DNA of 64,000 nt from the NCBI RefSeq assembly GCF_020171945.1, contig NZ_JAIVAP010000006.1, positions 186,001 through 250,000 of the forward strand, given 5' to 3'. This DNA comes from Bacillus infantis (GTDB lineage: Bacteria > Bacillota > Bacilli > Bacillales > Cytobacillaceae). The first letter of the stretch is position 1; each line of letters opens with the position of its first letter. The notes beneath the pieces were generated by a model that worked only from the letters and a program-made list of their open reading frames with translations, was not told the DNA's origin and did not search any database. Shown one piece after another: positions 1-11,097 of the stretch. The position numbers and the translations under genes are program-made.

Positions 1-2813
1 GTGCAGCAGAGCTTGAAAAGCTTGAAGCAGGCGAAGTGAACAGCATCGCCAAGCTGATAACGCTTGCCGAGCATGGCGTCGGGCTTGAAAAGGAAGCGGC
101 AGCTGCAGCAGAATCGCTCATGGAAAGAATCAAGACACTGGAAAAAACGGCACCGGTTATCGGAATCACCGGGACTGGCGGAGCAGGTAAAAGCTCATTG
201 ACGGATGAGCTGATCCGCCGATTCATCAATGAAATCCCTGAAAAGAAAGTAGCCATCCTTTCTGTCGATCCGACAAAGCAGAAAACAGGCGGGGCGCTCC
301 TTGGCGACCGGATCCGCATGAATAGCATCTTTTCTCCGCGCGTTTACATGCGGAGCCTTGCGACACGGAAGTCCAAGAGCGAGCTGTCGCTGGCAATCAA
401 GGATGCCATCTCTGTCGTCAAGGCCGCCGGCTTTGACCTGGTTGTCGTTGAAACAAGCGGGATTGGGCAGGGCGATGCTGAAATCGCAGAAATCTGCGAT
501 CTCTCCATGTATGTCATGACAAGTGAATTCGGGGCGCCTTCCCAGCTTGAAAAAATTGATATGCTTGATTACGCTGACCTGATCGTCATCAATAAATTCG
601 AGCGCAAGGGCTCAGAGGATGCCCGCCGCCAGGTGCAGAAGCAATATCAGCGCAACCATATGCTGTTCGAGAAAGAGCTGGAAGAGATGCCGGTCTACGG
701 CACGATCGCCAGCCAGTTCAACGATCCGGGCACAAATGCTTTATTTGCCGCCCTTGTCGAAAAAATGAATGAAAAAGCGGGCCTCGGCTGGAGCACTTCT
801 TTTTCCAAAAATGAAGTGGTCGAAAAGCAGAATGTCATCATTCCGAATGAACAGCGCTATTATTTGCGCGAAGTATCTGAAACGGTCCGCAATTACCATA
901 AAAAAGCGGAAGAGCAGGCAGCCCTTGCCAGGAAGCTGTTCCAGCTTGAAGGTGCTATCCAGGCCGTAAAAGAGTCAGGCGGAAGTGAAGAGGCTCTGGC
1001 TTCCTTAGAAGACCTGGCAGCGGAAACAAAAGAAAAGCTGACAGCCGAATCGAAAAAGATCCTCGAAAGCTGGGATGACCTCAAGGAGAAATACTCAGGG
1101 GAGCAGTTCACAACAAGGATCCGCGATAAAGAAATCATCACGATTCTTAGAACGAAGAGCCTTTCAGGCCTGCAGATCCCTAAGGTCGCGCTTCCGAAAT
1201 ACAGGGACTACGGAGAAATTATCCGCTGGGTCTACAGGGAGAATGTGCCGGGTGCTTTCCCGTATACAGCAGGCGTCTTCCCGTTCAAGCGGGAAGGAGA
1301 GGATCCGAAGCGCCAGTTCGCTGGTGAAGGGACCCCTGAACGGACGAACCGCCGCTTTCATTACTTATCAAAAGACGATGCAGCCAAGCGCCTAAGTACA
1401 GCGTTTGATTCCGTAACCTTGTACGGCGAGGATCCGGACTACCGCCCGGATATCTACGGAAAAGTCGGGGAGAGCGGTGTCAGCATCTGTACGCTTGATG
1501 ATATGAAAAAGCTGTATGCCGGCTTTGACCTTTGCCATCCGTCCACATCTGTTTCCATGACGATCAACGGCCCGGCTCCGATTATCCTGGCCATGTTCAT
1601 GAACACGGCGGTTGAGCAGCAGGTGGAAAAGAAAGAAGGGGAGCTTGGCAGAAAGCTGAACGAAGCGGAACTTGAGGAAGTGAAGGCTGCGACTCTGCAG
1701 ACAGTGCGCGGTACCGTCCAGGCTGATATCCTGAAGGAAGATCAAGGCCAGAATACTTGCATCTTCTCAACAGAATTCGCTCTCAGGATGATGGGCGATA
1801 TCCAGCAGTATTTTATCGATAAAAAGGTCCGCAATTACTATTCTGTCTCCATTTCGGGCTATCATATTGCCGAGGCAGGGGCAAACCCGCTTTCACAGCT
1901 GGCCTTTACGCTGGCGAACGGCTTCACTTATGTTGAGTACTATTTGAGCAGAGGCATGAAGATCGATGATTTTGCGCCGAACCTTTCCTTCTTTTTCTCA
2001 AATGGGCTCGATCCGGAATACACCGTCATCGGCAGGGTGGCCCGCCGCATCTGGGCAACTGTAATGAGGGATAAATACGGAGCCAATGAGCGGAGCCAGA
2101 AGCTGAAGTACCATATCCAGACTTCAGGGCGCTCACTTCATGCCCAGGAAATTGATTTCAATGACATCCGGACAACACTCCAGGCATTAATGGCGCTTCA
2201 TGATAACTGCAACTCCCTGCACACGAATGCCTATGATGAAGCGATCACCACGCCTACGGAGGAATCTGTCCGCCGGGCGATGGCCATCCAGATGATCATT
2301 ACAAAAGAACATGGCCTTACAAAAAATGAGAATCCTCTTCAGGGGGCCTTCATCATCGATGAACTGACTGACCTGGTGGAAGAAGCGGTCCTTCAGGAAT
2401 TTGAAAGGATCAACGACAGGGGCGGTGTGCTCGGCGCCATGGAAATGCAGTACCAGCGGGGCAAGATCCAGGACGAATCTATGTATTATGAAATGAAGAA
2501 GCATACAGGCGAGCTTCCGATCATCGGCGTCAATACGTATCTGAACCCAAATCCGCCGTCAGAAGAGCAGATGGACAGCATGGAAATCGCCAGGGCGACG
2601 AAGGAAGAAAAGGAAACACAAATCAGGAATCTAAGAGGCTTCCAGGAACGGAACAAGGATCATGCAGGCGAAGCCCTGTCCCGCCTGAAGGAAGCAGCAG
2701 TGACAGACGGCAATATCTTTGCCGAGCTGATGGAAACCGTCAAATATGCAAGCCTCGGACAAATTACGAGGGCATTGTATGAGGTAGGCGGACAATACCG
2801 CCGCAATATGTAG
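1..2813 (+). CDS. icmF: Fused isobutyryl-CoA mutase IcmF, 5'-truncated by the window edge
   Basis: This is an adenosylcobalamin-dependent acyl-CoA mutase that interconverts isobutyryl-CoA and n-butyryl-CoA, fused to its own G-protein chaperone. The frame is open from base 3, so the N-terminal B12-binding domain lies outside the window. The visible part begins with a MeaB-type GTPase whose P-loop GTGGAGKSS is near codon 55. A helical linker follows, and then a mutase barrel with the substrate signature [10 protein letters not shown]. Methylmalonyl-CoA mutases have TRG at that site; TAGVF with Phe is the IcmF pattern. That distinction is family knowledge applied to a visible motif. The role is probably branched-chain or fatty acyl-CoA metabolism. 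The gene ends at a TAG followed by a hairpin. Confidence 0.93.
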   Translation, partial: AAELEKLEAGEVNSIAKLITLAEHGVGLEKEAAAAAESLMERIKTLEKTAPVIGITGTGGAGKSSLTDELIRRFINEIPEKKVAILSVDPTKQKTGGALLGDRIRMNSIFSPRVYMRSLATRKSKSELSLAIKDAISVVKAAGFDLVVVETSGIGQGDAEIAEICDLSMYVMTSEFGAPSQLEKIDMLDYADLIVINKFERKGSEDARRQVQKQYQRNHMLFEKELEEMPVYGTIASQFNDPGTNALFAALVEKMNEKAGLGWSTSFSKNEVVEKQNVIIPNEQRYYLREVSETVRNYHKKAEEQAALARKLFQLEGAIQAVKESGGSEEALASLEDLAAETKEKLTAESKKILESWDDLKEKYSGEQFTTRIRDKEIITILRTKSLSGLQIPKVALPKYRDYGEIIRWVYRENVPGAFPYTAGVFPFKREGEDPKRQFAGEGTPERTNRRFHYLSKDDAAKRLSTAFDSVTLYGEDPDYRPDIYGKVGESGVSICTLDDMKKLYAGFDLCHPSTSVSMTINGPAPIILAMFMNTAVEQQVEKKEGELGRKLNEAELEEVKAATLQTVRGTVQADILKEDQGQNTCIFSTEFALRMMGDIQQYFIDKKVRNYYSVSISGYHIAEAGANPLSQLAFTLANGFTYVEYYLSRGMKIDDFAPNLSFFFSNGLDPEYTVIGRVARRIWATVMRDKYGANERSQKLKYHIQTSGRSLHAQEIDFNDIRTTLQALMALHDNCNSLHTNAYDEAITTPTEESVRRAMAIQMIITKEHGLTKNENPLQGAFIIDELTDLVEEAVLQEFERINDRGGVLGAMEMQYQRGKIQDESMYYEMKKHTGELPIIGVNTYLNPNPPSEEQMDSMEIARATKEEKETQIRNLRGFQERNKDHAGEALSRLKEAAVTDGNIFAELMETVKYASLGQITRALYEVGGQYRRNM

Positions 2814-2820
2814 CAAGGAT

Positions 2821-2860
2821 AGAGCCAGGGGCAGATTATAGCCCATGGCTCTGTCTTATA
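2821..2860 (+). terminator. Hairpin after icmF
   Basis: AGAGCCA at 2821-2827 pairs with TGGCTCT at 2846-2852, with an inner GGGC/GCCC extension. Only a weak T-rich tail follows, so termination may be partial. Confidence 0.55.
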
Positions 2861-2931
2861 TTCGGAAAAAGGATATATTTTTCTGGAAAACCTCATAATG
2901 TGTTTAGGATAAAAGGCTTTTCTCCGCTATA

Positions 2932-3162
2932 ATGAAAGGGAATGCAGTCCTAAGTGATATTGATATGCAGGATGTGAACGGATTGAGACAGATATTTTCA
3001 ATAGGCGCTTTTGCTGCTGCGATAGCGGCCTTCTACTTCTTATACCAGAGGCAGCTTGGTGCGGTCGCTTTCTTTCTGCTGTCCATCTACTTTCTGTACC
3101 TGGCCATGGGCCAGCTCTCCGGAAGAAAAGACAGGAAGCCGGGGAGGGGGAAAAAGACATAA
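2932..3162 (+). CDS. Small two-helix membrane protein, function unknown
   Basis: I do not recognise this gene. The frame encodes at most 76 residues, with two hydrophobic segments (about residues 20-40 and 43-60) and a basic tail ending in RKPGRGKKT, so it is probably a small integral membrane protein with a cytoplasmic C-terminus. The start is uncertain. The ATG at 2932 overlaps a perfect TATAAT (2928-2933) that could be the gene's own -10 element, in which case the start would be ATG 2965 or GTG 2974. None of these has a strong ribosome-binding site. It sits alone between the icmF hairpin and the rpoE leader. Confidence 0.45.
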   Translation: MKGNAVLSDIDMQDVNGLRQIFSIGAFAAAIAAFYFLYQRQLGAVAFFLLSIYFLYLAMGQLSGRKDRKPGRGKKT

Positions 3163-3511
3163 CGGTGTTCCCGGATATAAGCTCTTTCTGTCCAAAAGAA
3201 GAAAGCCATCCGGGAGACCTGCAGCAGCAAGCCTTCTAAAGTTTGTCTCACAGCAAAAATGCAAGGAAACTGGAGATAGAACTAGCATAAACACCAGCAA
3301 TTTGTTTATAATGAAGAATATGTATTTTACATAAGCTGTCTATCCAGCTTGCAAAAGGCATTCTTATGCCTTTTATTCATCTAGGGATGCTTTTGGAGAG
3401 GCTGAATCCAATGCCTTTTTAAAAGCAATGCATATCCGGGAAGCCCCGGTGTTTTTTACAGTATTTTGCGCTCCGATAGCGAGTGTTATATAGGGAAAGG
3501 AAGTGCGTATA
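3163..3511 (+). other. Gene-free stretch upstream of rpoE with two terminator-like hairpins
   Basis: Two hairpins are visible. AAAAGGCAT/ATGCCTTTT at 3353-3374 ends in a T-rich arm. CCGGG/CCCGG at 3436-3449 is followed by TGTTTTTT. A TATAAT at 3307-3312 lies upstream of both without a clear -35. Either the small upstream transcript ends here or rpoE has a long structured leader. I see no coding sequence in it. Confidence 0.45.
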
Positions 3512-4084
3512 GTGAGTCTAGACCAATTCACAAAAGAAGAGCTGCAGGAAATGTCCTTTATCGATATCGCCTACGAACTGCTTAAAGGCACAAAGCAGCA
3601 GGTTTCTTTTACCGACATTATGAACGAATATAAAACGCGTCTTGAGGTATCAGATGAGGAAATACGCTCAAGGATCGCCCAGTTCTATACTGACCTGAAC
3701 CTTGACGGCCGCTTCATTGCAATGGGAGAAAACCGCTGGGGCCTGCGCAGCTGGTACCCTGTTGATACAATGGAAGAAGATACAATGACAGCAGCGAAGC
3801 CGAAAAAGAAAAAGGCCAAGAAAGCGGCGAAGGCTGAAGACATCGATCTTGATCTGGACGAGTATGATGAACTCGACGAGGAAGACATCGAATACGATGA
3901 CCTTGATGACGATGATGATGACCTGGACGAAGATGACGACGATCTTCTTGAAGATGATCTTGATGAGGACGCAGACGACGACTTCGAAGATGATGATGAT
4001 GAGCTTCTTGAAGACGATCTCGATGAAGACGAAGACCTTGACGAAGATGACGAGGAACTCGACGAAGACGAAGAAGATCTATAA
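3512..4084 (+). CDS. rpoE: RNA polymerase delta subunit
   Basis: Delta is a Gram-positive accessory subunit of RNA polymerase that speeds recycling and displaces nucleic acid from the core enzyme. The N-terminal 85 or so residues form the folded HARE-HTH domain, with the recognisable stretches IAQFYTDLNLDGRF and WGLRSWYP. A lysine patch (KPKKKKAKKAAK) follows. The last 80 or so residues are almost purely Asp and Glu, as in the B. subtilis protein. I chose GTG 3512 (MSLDQFTKEEL) because AAAGGAA at 3497-3502 lies about 10 nt upstream. GTG 3503 is in frame but sits almost on that site. The stop is only 4 bases before the pyrG promoter. Confidence 0.95.
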   Translation: MSLDQFTKEELQEMSFIDIAYELLKGTKQQVSFTDIMNEYKTRLEVSDEEIRSRIAQFYTDLNLDGRFIAMGENRWGLRSWYPVDTMEEDTMTAAKPKKKKAKKAAKAEDIDLDLDEYDELDEEDIEYDDLDDDDDDLDEDDDDLLEDDLDEDADDDFEDDDDELLEDDLDEDEDLDEDDEELDEDEEDL

Positions 4085-4088
4085 TCGC

Positions 4089-4127
4089 TTGACTTTTCCG
4101 AGCCAGGCTTGTAGAATCATTTTTGGG
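4089..4127 (+). promoter_or_regulatory. pyrG sigma A promoter with GGGCTC start site
   Basis: TTGACT (4089-4094), a 17-nt spacer and TAGAAT (4112-4117) precede GGGCTC at 4125-4130. A transcript starting with GGGC is the hallmark of pyrG genes controlled by CTP-sensitive reiterative G addition. Confidence 0.85.
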
Positions 4128-4199
4128 CTCCTTAAAAAAGGACCATATGAATGTATATGCAATAGCGCTCCCTTACTGTTTGGTAGGGAGCGCTTTTTA
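4125..4199 (+). promoter_or_regulatory. pyrG leader attenuator (CTP-sensing)
   Basis: A strong intrinsic terminator lies inside the leader. AGCGCTCCCTTAC at 4164-4176 pairs with its complement ending AGGGAGCGCT at about 4194, followed by a T-rich tail. The 5' arm contains CUCCCUU, which a poly-G-extended 5' end can pair with. In B. subtilis, low CTP makes polymerase stutter at GGG, and the added G residues form an antiterminator. All elements needed for that mechanism are visible here. It also probably terminates rpoE transcripts. Confidence 0.85.
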
Positions 4200-4293
4200 T
4201 TTTTGGCTGTTCTTGGCTCTGATCAGGAACAGCAAATTTTTTTTAGGAAAAGCCTTACCTAAAGGATGCAGAAAATGCACAAACTGAATATGA

Positions 4294-5913
<1,620 letters not shown>

Positions 5914-5921
5914 GTATACAA

Positions 5922-5955
5922 AAGCCCCCTCTGGATTGAGGGGGCTTAGTTTTGT
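5922..5955 (+). terminator. pyrG terminator
   Basis: AAGCCCCCTC pairs with GAGGGGGCTT (5922-5947), followed by AGTTTTGT. It faces the convergent ywjG gene. Confidence 0.85.
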
Positions 5956-6005
5956 ATTAATTACAGGGATAAAGGCTGTATGTTGCCCAAAAAGTTTTAA
6001 AAACC

Positions 6006-6139
6006 CTGTTGATTGCAGTGGAAGGCACGAAGACTCCTGCGGGATTGCAGCGGCCATGCTGAGACCCCGCAGCGCGTAAGCGTGAGGAGGCTCAGCGTCG
6101 CCCCGCGGAAAGCGAAGTGCCTGGAACGGAAATCAACAG
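6006..6139 (+). repeat. 134-bp dispersed structured repeat, copy 1
   Basis: The element starts CTGTTGATT and ends AAATCAACAG, with imperfect terminal inverted repeats of about 23 bp. Its centre holds GCTGAG...CTCAGC around a GCGC-GTAA-GCGT hairpin. The same layout recurs at 18244, 26495, 43390 and 43634, all in this orientation. It lies between convergent pyrG and ywjG. Confidence 0.9.
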
Positions 6140-6171
6140 CCCCATTTAGAGGCAGAAAACTGTACTTGGGG

Positions 6172-6714
6172 TCATCTGCGCTGCTGCTCATACTCACTCA
6201 AAATCTCATCAATCGTGAACTTCAGACCATGGTATACAAAGAGGGCGGCGATGGCGGATGGGTAGCCGAAGCGGTTTCCTTCTTCATCGGGAAGCAGTCC
6301 CTTTGTCAATTTCAGGTCGATATGGACATCCGCAAGCTCAGCTAGTGAAGGGCCATCAGCTTCTACAAAAGTGGAAATGGCAGCAAACGGAATCATTTTT
6401 TCAGAAAGTGCTTTTGCCAGGGCAACTGCCTGTTCATCATCAGAGTGGCGGGAGATGATCAGAAAGCGGTCTGTATCAGCGATATCATTTTCTGAATGAG
6501 CATCAGTCCAATGGGCGGCAGATGCGAGCGGTTCTGCTCCTTCCGTGGCATCCAGGACAGCAGCCTTCATTTCGCGTGTGGCATAAATCTGGATCCTGCC
6601 CTCGCCTGCAGGGGCCTGGGCAAGCAGCCGGGCTGCGTCTTCAATGCTGAATTCTTCTTTTTCCATCAGCTTTTTGAAGATTCCCGTCAGCTGGGTTGAA
6701 AACATTTTTAGCAA
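6172..6714 (-). CDS. ywjG: YwjG-like DUF2529 protein
   Basis: A 180-residue protein of the DUF2529 family, found next to spo0F throughout Bacillus. The predicted fold resembles a sugar-isomerase (SIS) domain, but no catalytic role is established. The protein starts MLKMFSTQLTGIF, matching the B. subtilis start MLKIFTTQLTGIF. The codon used is TTG at 6714. Reading the minus strand, AGGAGG lies 8 nt upstream of it, whereas the following ATG would be 17 nt away. The gene is convergent with pyrG and divergent from spo0F, so the 440-bp region 6715-7158 must carry promoters in both directions. Confidence 0.88.
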   Translation of the reverse strand: MLKMFSTQLTGIFKKLMEKEEFSIEDAARLLAQAPAGEGRIQIYATREMKAAVLDATEGAEPLASAAHWTDAHSENDIADTDRFLIISRHSDDEQAVALAKALSEKMIPFAAISTFVEADGPSLAELADVHIDLKLTKGLLPDEEGNRFGYPSAIAALFVYHGLKFTIDEILSEYEQQRR

Positions 6715-6826
6715 TATAACTTCCTCCTTATTGGTGCGATAATCAATCTGCAGGCCATAAACTCCGCAGGATCATGAACACTATTTGTGGTCTTATTATA
6801 GTGAAATGAATGCTAAAGGTAAAATA

Positions 6827-6833
6827 TTCGGCA
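6827..6833 (+). promoter_or_regulatory. Possible Spo0A box upstream of the spo0F sigma H promoter
   Basis: TTCGGCA differs by one base from TTCGACA, the reverse complement of the 0A box TGTCGAA. It lies about 18 bp upstream of the sigma H -35. spo0F is a known Spo0A target in B. subtilis. Confidence 0.4.
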
Positions 6834-6850
6834 GAATTGCTTAAAAAGAA

Positions 6851-6880
6851 GCAGGAATTCAGGCGGGAAAGGGAGAATGT
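6851..6880 (+). promoter_or_regulatory. spo0F sigma H promoter
   Basis: GCAGGAATT (-35, 6851-6859), a 12-nt spacer and GGAGAATGT (-10, 6872-6880) fit the sigma H pattern RnAGGAwWW-N12-RnnGAATww. B. subtilis spo0F is sigma H dependent. The start codon is about 270 nt downstream, which implies a long leader. Confidence 0.8.
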
Positions 6881-6901
6881 TGAGAAGTGGATATATTTTC
6901 T

Positions 6902-6916
6902 ATGACCATTGGTCAT
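6902..6916 (+). promoter_or_regulatory. Perfect inverted repeat ATGACC-ATT-GGTCAT in the spo0F leader
   Basis: A 6-bp perfect palindrome with a 3-nt centre lies about 14 nt after the predicted sigma H transcription start. The spacing suits a dimeric repressor, but no candidate protein can be named from this window. Confidence 0.4.
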
Positions 6917-7034
6917 TTTTAAAAAAGCAGGAGTTTGATTTCACTGGCGCTGGGAATCCCGCATAACAGCAGCCGGCATGGCTTCCAAACGGGAAGCGGT
7001 CAAATTGCAGCAGTGAGCTTCTTAATCTTATCGG

Positions 7035-7112
7035 GAAAGCGGGAATTCTTATGTGCTGCCAAAAAAATAGAAGGGTCGTATGAGCCCGGCAGGACATAAG
7101 AATTCCGCTTTC
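7035..7112 (+). other. Long hairpin in the spo0F leader
   Basis: The left arm 7035-7060 (GAAAGCGGGAATTCTTATGT plus GCTGCC) is complementary to the right arm 7088-7112 over about 25 bp, with one bulged G and one mismatch. The loop is 27 nt. No T-run follows, so it is not a normal terminator. It ends 47 nt before the spo0F start. Confidence 0.7.
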
Positions 7113-7158
7113 TGTCTATCAGCATCAGAAGTAACTATTTTAGGGAAGAGGTGGCTGT

Positions 7159-7533
7159 ATGAAAGGGAAAATATTAATAGTAGACGATCAGTTCGGCATC
7201 CGCATTCTATTGAATGAAGTGCTGCAAAAGGAAGGCTATGACACCTATCAGGCTGCAAATGGCGTCCAGGCCCTCGAAATCGTTACAAAGCATTCTCCGG
7301 ATCTTGTCCTGCTCGATATGAAAATTCCCGGCATGGACGGCATTGAAATCCTGAAGAGAATGAAAGTCATCGACCAGGATATCCGGGTGATCATCATGAC
7401 AGCCTATGGGGAGCTCGACATGATCCAGGAGGCAAAGGACCTTGGGGCATTGACCCATTTTGCCAAGCCATTTGATATCGATGACATCAGGGCCGCTGTT
7501 AAGAAGTATGTCCCTATTACGAATTCATTTTAG
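7159..7533 (+). CDS. spo0F: Sporulation phosphorelay response regulator
   Basis: Spo0F is a stand-alone receiver domain. It takes phosphate from sporulation sensor kinases and hands it to Spo0B, and so controls entry into sporulation. The 124 residues contain the acidic pocket DD at 9-10, the phosphoacceptor Asp53 in [13 protein letters not shown], Thr in MTAYG and Lys in HFAKPFD. There is no output domain, as expected. The ATG follows AGAGGTGG at good distance. Upstream lie a sigma H promoter, a possible 0A box and an unusual long hairpin, so control is likely both transcriptional and post-transcriptional. Confidence 0.97.
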   Translation: MKGKILIVDDQFGIRILLNEVLQKEGYDTYQAANGVQALEIVTKHSPDLVLLDMKIPGMDGIEILKRMKVIDQDIRVIIMTAYGELDMIQEAKDLGALTHFAKPFDIDDIRAAVKKYVPITNSF

Positions 7534-7690
7534 GACAGGCCGGTTAAATTTTGATGAAAAATGGCCGCTGGCCAAAAATTTTTGCTGGCCCGGCTCAAAA
7601 ATATGAAAATTTAAAATGATAGCGTTTGCTTTAAAATATTCTGTCCTGCAGCGAAAAATAGCGCTGGATTAATGGAATTTCTGATTCTCT

Positions 7691-7701
7691 TTTGGTATGA
7701 T
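7691..7701 (+). promoter_or_regulatory. fbaA extended -10 promoter (candidate)
   Basis: TGG-TATGAT at 7693-7701 forms an extended -10, with no good -35 at 17 nt. The rest of the 300-nt gap 7534-7833 shows nothing else I can name. Confidence 0.4.
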
Positions 7702-7833
7702 ACAAATGAATTCCAAAGGATTGCGTCCGTTTTGCCTATTGCAAGATAGGGTACATATTCATGGGCCTGCCGGGAAAAACTTTATGTGAATCCCTGCAAA
7801 GAACGATGCAATCATTAATAAGGAGGAAGAAAT

Positions 7834-8691
7834 ATGCCTTTAGTTTCCATGACTGATATGCTGAACAAAGCTAAATCAGAAGGCTATGCTGTAGGTCAAT
7901 TTAACTTAAATAACCTTGAGTTCACTCAAGCGATCCTTCAAGCTGCAGAAGAAGAGAAGTCACCTGTTATCCTTGGTGTTTCTGAAGGTGCAGCTCGTTA
8001 TATGGGCGGCTTCAAGACAACTGTGAAAATGGTAGAAGGGCTTCTTGAGGACTATAAGATCACTGTTCCTGTTGCCATCCACCTTGACCACGGTTCAAGC
8101 TTTGATAAATGTAAAGAAGCGATCGATGCAGGCTTCACGTCTGTTATGATCGATGCTTCACACGGTCCTTTCGAGGAAAACGTGGAAATCACTTCTAAAG
8201 TGGTAGAATATGCACACTCAAAAGGTGTTTCTGTTGAAGCCGAGCTTGGAACTGTCGGCGGACAGGAAGACGATGTAGTAGCTGACGGCGTTATCTACGC
8301 TGATGCTAAAGAATGTGACGAGCTTGTCAAGCGCACTGGCATTGACTGCCTTGCTCCTGCACTTGGCTCTGTCCATGGTCCTTACAAAGGCGAGCCAAAC
8401 CTTGGCTTTGCTGAAATGGAAGAGATCGGGAAGCTTACAGGCATGCCTTTAGTCCTTCATGGCGGTACAGGCATTCCTACTAAAGACATCCAGAAAGCTG
8501 TTTCCCTTGGAACAGCGAAAATCAACGTAAACACTGAGAACCAAATTGCTTCCGCGAAGCGCGTGCGCGAAGTATTGGCGGCTGACACAGAAGTGTACGA
8601 TCCGCGCAAATACTTAGGACCTGCACGTGAGGCGATTAAAGAAACAGTAATCGGCAAAATGCGCGAGTTTGGTTCATCTAACAAAGCCTAA
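7834..8691 (+). CDS. fbaA: Class II fructose-1,6-bisphosphate aldolase
   Basis: Zinc-dependent aldolase of glycolysis and gluconeogenesis, cleaving fructose-1,6-bisphosphate into dihydroxyacetone phosphate and glyceraldehyde-3-phosphate. The 285 residues include the metal and substrate signatures HLDHGSSF (about 80-90), EAELGTVGG (about 132-140) and LHGGTGIP (about 208-215), plus KINVNTEN. All family landmarks are intact. A full AAGGAGGAAG site precedes the ATG. Codon choice is biased to a highly expressed set (many GCT, CTT and GTT), unlike its neighbours. It has its own terminator and stands next to the transaldolase-like gene. Confidence 0.98.
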   Translation: MPLVSMTDMLNKAKSEGYAVGQFNLNNLEFTQAILQAAEEEKSPVILGVSEGAARYMGGFKTTVKMVEGLLEDYKITVPVAIHLDHGSSFDKCKEAIDAGFTSVMIDASHGPFEENVEITSKVVEYAHSKGVSVEAELGTVGGQEDDVVADGVIYADAKECDELVKRTGIDCLAPALGSVHGPYKGEPNLGFAEMEEIGKLTGMPLVLHGGTGIPTKDIQKAVSLGTAKINVNTENQIASAKRVREVLAADTEVYDPRKYLGPAREAIKETVIGKMREFGSSNKA

Positions 8692-8719
8692 TACAGATCC
8701 ACTATGTTAAAATAGACTT

Positions 8720-8750
8720 GAAACCGCCTTTCTGAAAGGCGGTTTCAATT
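8720..8750 (+). terminator. fbaA terminator hairpin
   Basis: GAAACCGCCTTTC is mirrored perfectly by GAAAGGCGGTTTC (8720-8746) around one base. The T-tract is short, so some read-through into tal is possible. Confidence 0.75.
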
Positions 8751-8801
8751 CATTTATGTCGATTTTAAAAAAATAGTCGAATAATCTTAGGGGGAAGCGA
8801 A

Positions 8802-9449
8802 ATGAAATTTTTTATCGATACGGCAAACCTGGAAGAGATTAAAGAAGCCCATGCACTGGGGATACTGGCTGGAGTAACGACCAACCCTTCTTTAGTAGCA
8901 AAGGAAAAAAATATTTCGTTCCATGACAGGCTGAAGGAAATTGCTGAGCTTGTACCCGGCTCTGTAAGTGCAGAGGTCATCGCACTTGATGCAGAAGGCA
9001 TGATCAGAGAAGGGAAGGAACTGGCAGCAATCGCCCCGAATATCACCATCAAGGTCCCAATGACACCGGATGGACTGAAGGCTGTCCATGCTTTTTCAAA
9101 AGAAGGCATCAAAACAAATGTAACCCTCATCTTCAGCGCCAATCAGGCTTTGCTTGCAGCAAGGGCAGGGGCTTCCTATGTTTCTCCATTCCTTGGCAGG
9201 CTTGATGATATCGGCCATAATGGCCTTGACCTTGTAACCTCCATCAGGGAAATCTTTGATATCCACGGAATCGAGACGGAAATCATCGCAGCTTCTGTCC
9301 GTCATCCGCAGCATGTCACAGATTCTGCTTTGAGAGGGGCCCATATTGCCACCGTCCCGCTTAAGGTCATCAATCAGATGTTTAATCACCCTCTGACTGA
9401 CAAAGGGATTGAAGCATTTTTGGCTGACTGGGACAAGCGTTCTGAATAA
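8802..9449 (+). CDS. tal: Transaldolase-family protein (fructose-6-phosphate aldolase type)
   Basis: The 215-residue protein belongs to the small-transaldolase/fructose-6-phosphate aldolase family (YwjH in B. subtilis). It forms a Schiff base on a lysine to move or release three-carbon units from sugar phosphates. The start [21 protein letters not shown] and the Schiff-base lysine Lys84 in [11 protein letters not shown] are all present. The short length fits the subfamily rather than classical transaldolases of about 320 residues. Sequence alone does not separate true transaldolase from aldolase activity. Its place after fbaA suits sugar-phosphate metabolism. Confidence 0.93.
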   Translation: MKFFIDTANLEEIKEAHALGILAGVTTNPSLVAKEKNISFHDRLKEIAELVPGSVSAEVIALDAEGMIREGKELAAIAPNITIKVPMTPDGLKAVHAFSKEGIKTNVTLIFSANQALLAARAGASYVSPFLGRLDDIGHNGLDLVTSIREIFDIHGIETEIIAASVRHPQHVTDSALRGAHIATVPLKVINQMFNHPLTDKGIEAFLADWDKRSE

Positions 9450-9773
9450 ACCTGGAGAGAGCCTTTCTTCGCCGGGAGTTTTCTGAATAGGCGGAAATGT
9501 AAGTGCATACTTCAAAAATTTAACTTTTTTCAATTCTCATACATGAAGTTTAAATTTTCGTGTAAACTAGATGGTGAGGATAATGTCGGAATTCGTATTT
9601 TGTTCATGGAAAATTATCCCTATAAGATAGCTTTTGATATAATGGACAAGCTATCCCATACTGAGAATGAAAAGTCCAACGGTGCTAAACTTTCGCCTGC
9701 AGCGGCAGGCTGGCAATCAATGTTCAGACTGGATTTGCAAATAGGCACTTAAGGGCAGGAAAGGAAGTCGAAA
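9450..9773 (+). other. Gene-free stretch upstream of murA2 with candidate promoter
   Basis: An extended -10 (TGA-TATAAT, 9635-9643) with a weak TTATCC at 9614-9619 is the best promoter candidate for murA2. A small GCCTGC-AGCG-GCAGGC hairpin lies near 9697-9712. A 69-codon frame here has no ribosome-binding site and is not called. Confidence 0.45.
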
Positions 9774-11060
9774 ATGGAAAAGCTTATGATTGCGGGCGGC
9801 TACCCTTTAAAAGGAACTGTTAGAATCAGCGGAGCCAAGAACAGTGCTGTTGCATTGATCCCTGCTACAATTCTTGCAGATTCCCCCGTAACAATTGAAG
9901 GTTTGCCGGATATTTCTGACGTTCAAATACTGAAAGGGCTTTTGGAGGAAATTGGCGGGAGTGTCGATTTTGCTGATAACGATATGACTGTTGATCCTTC
10001 TTCGATGATTTCCATGCCCTTGCCCAATGGAAAAGTTAAAAAGCTGCGTGCCTCTTATTATTTGATGGGGGCAATGCTTGGACGCTTTAAAAAAGCGGTG
10101 ATCGGCCTGCCTGGCGGATGCCATCTGGGGCCGCGCCCGATCGACCAGCATATCAAAGGCTTTGAAGCGCTAGGTGCCAGCGTGACAAATGAGCAGGGTG
10201 CCATCTATCTCCGCGCAGACGAGCTGAAAGGCGCAAGGATTTACCTGGATGTCGTCAGTGTCGGCGCCACGATCAATATCATGCTGGCTGCGGTCAGGGC
10301 CAAAGGGAAGACGATTATTGAAAATGCGGCGAAAGAGCCTGAAATCATTGATGTGGCAACGCTCCTCACCAATATGGGTGCGAAAATCAAGGGAGCGGGT
10401 ACAGATGTCATCAGAATTGAAGGGGTGGACCAGCTGCATGGCTGCCGCCACACCATCATTCCAGACCGGATTGAAGCCGGGACATATCTGATCCTCGGTG
10501 CCGCCGCTGGTGAAGGGATCCTGATCGACAATGTGATTCCTCAGCACTTGGAATCACTGATTGCCAAGCTGCGTGAAATGGGTGTGAACATAGAGGCCGG
10601 AGATGACCAGATCTTTGTCAGCCCAGCTGAAAGAATGAAGGCCGTTGATATTAAAACGCTTGTGTATCCGGGATTCCCGACCGATCTCCAGCAGCCTTTC
10701 ACTTCTTTGCTTACAGGGGCCGAAGGGACAAGCATGGTGACGGACACAATCTATGGCGCCCGCTTCAAGCATATTGATGAGCTGAGAAGAATGAACGCCA
10801 ATATTAAAGTCGAAGGCCGTTCAGCGATCATCAATGGCCCGATCCGTCTGCAGGGGGCCAAGGTGAAGGCAAGTGATCTCAGAGCGGGGGCCGCCCTCGT
10901 CATTGCCGGGCTGAAAGCCGAGGGGATAACGGAAGTGACAGGACTTGAACATATAGACCGCGGCTACAGCCATCTCGTTGAAAAGCTCAATGGGCTGGGT
11001 GCGACCATCTGGCGCGAGAATCTGACCAAGGAAGAAATGGAGCAGATGAAAAACGCCTGA
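9774..11060 (+). CDS. murA2: UDP-N-acetylglucosamine 1-carboxyvinyltransferase, second paralogue
   Basis: MurA adds enolpyruvate from PEP to UDP-GlcNAc, the first committed step of peptidoglycan precursor synthesis in the cytoplasm. The 428 residues show the nucleophile Cys116 in [15 protein letters not shown], the site blocked by fosfomycin, plus the N-terminal ISGAKNSAV. Low-GC Gram-positives carry two murA genes. This one corresponds by position to B. subtilis murAB (murZ), and the other copy is at 56276. The start follows AAAGGAAG. It is followed by glpX after 37 nt and may share transcription with it. Confidence 0.95.
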   Translation: MEKLMIAGGYPLKGTVRISGAKNSAVALIPATILADSPVTIEGLPDISDVQILKGLLEEIGGSVDFADNDMTVDPSSMISMPLPNGKVKKLRASYYLMGAMLGRFKKAVIGLPGGCHLGPRPIDQHIKGFEALGASVTNEQGAIYLRADELKGARIYLDVVSVGATINIMLAAVRAKGKTIIENAAKEPEIIDVATLLTNMGAKIKGAGTDVIRIEGVDQLHGCRHTIIPDRIEAGTYLILGAAAGEGILIDNVIPQHLESLIAKLREMGVNIEAGDDQIFVSPAERMKAVDIKTLVYPGFPTDLQQPFTSLLTGAEGTSMVTDTIYGARFKHIDELRRMNANIKVEGRSAIINGPIRLQGAKVKASDLRAGAALVIAGLKAEGITEVTGLEHIDRGYSHLVEKLNGLGATIWRENLTKEEMEQMKNA

Positions 11061-11097
11061 AGACAGATAGAGAAAACAACCCGGGGAGGAAAACAGA

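Noticed and set aside
9543-9752. A 69-codon plus-strand frame upstream of murA2
   Set aside because: It has no ribosome-binding site and crosses the likely murA2 promoter (TATAAT 9638-9643).
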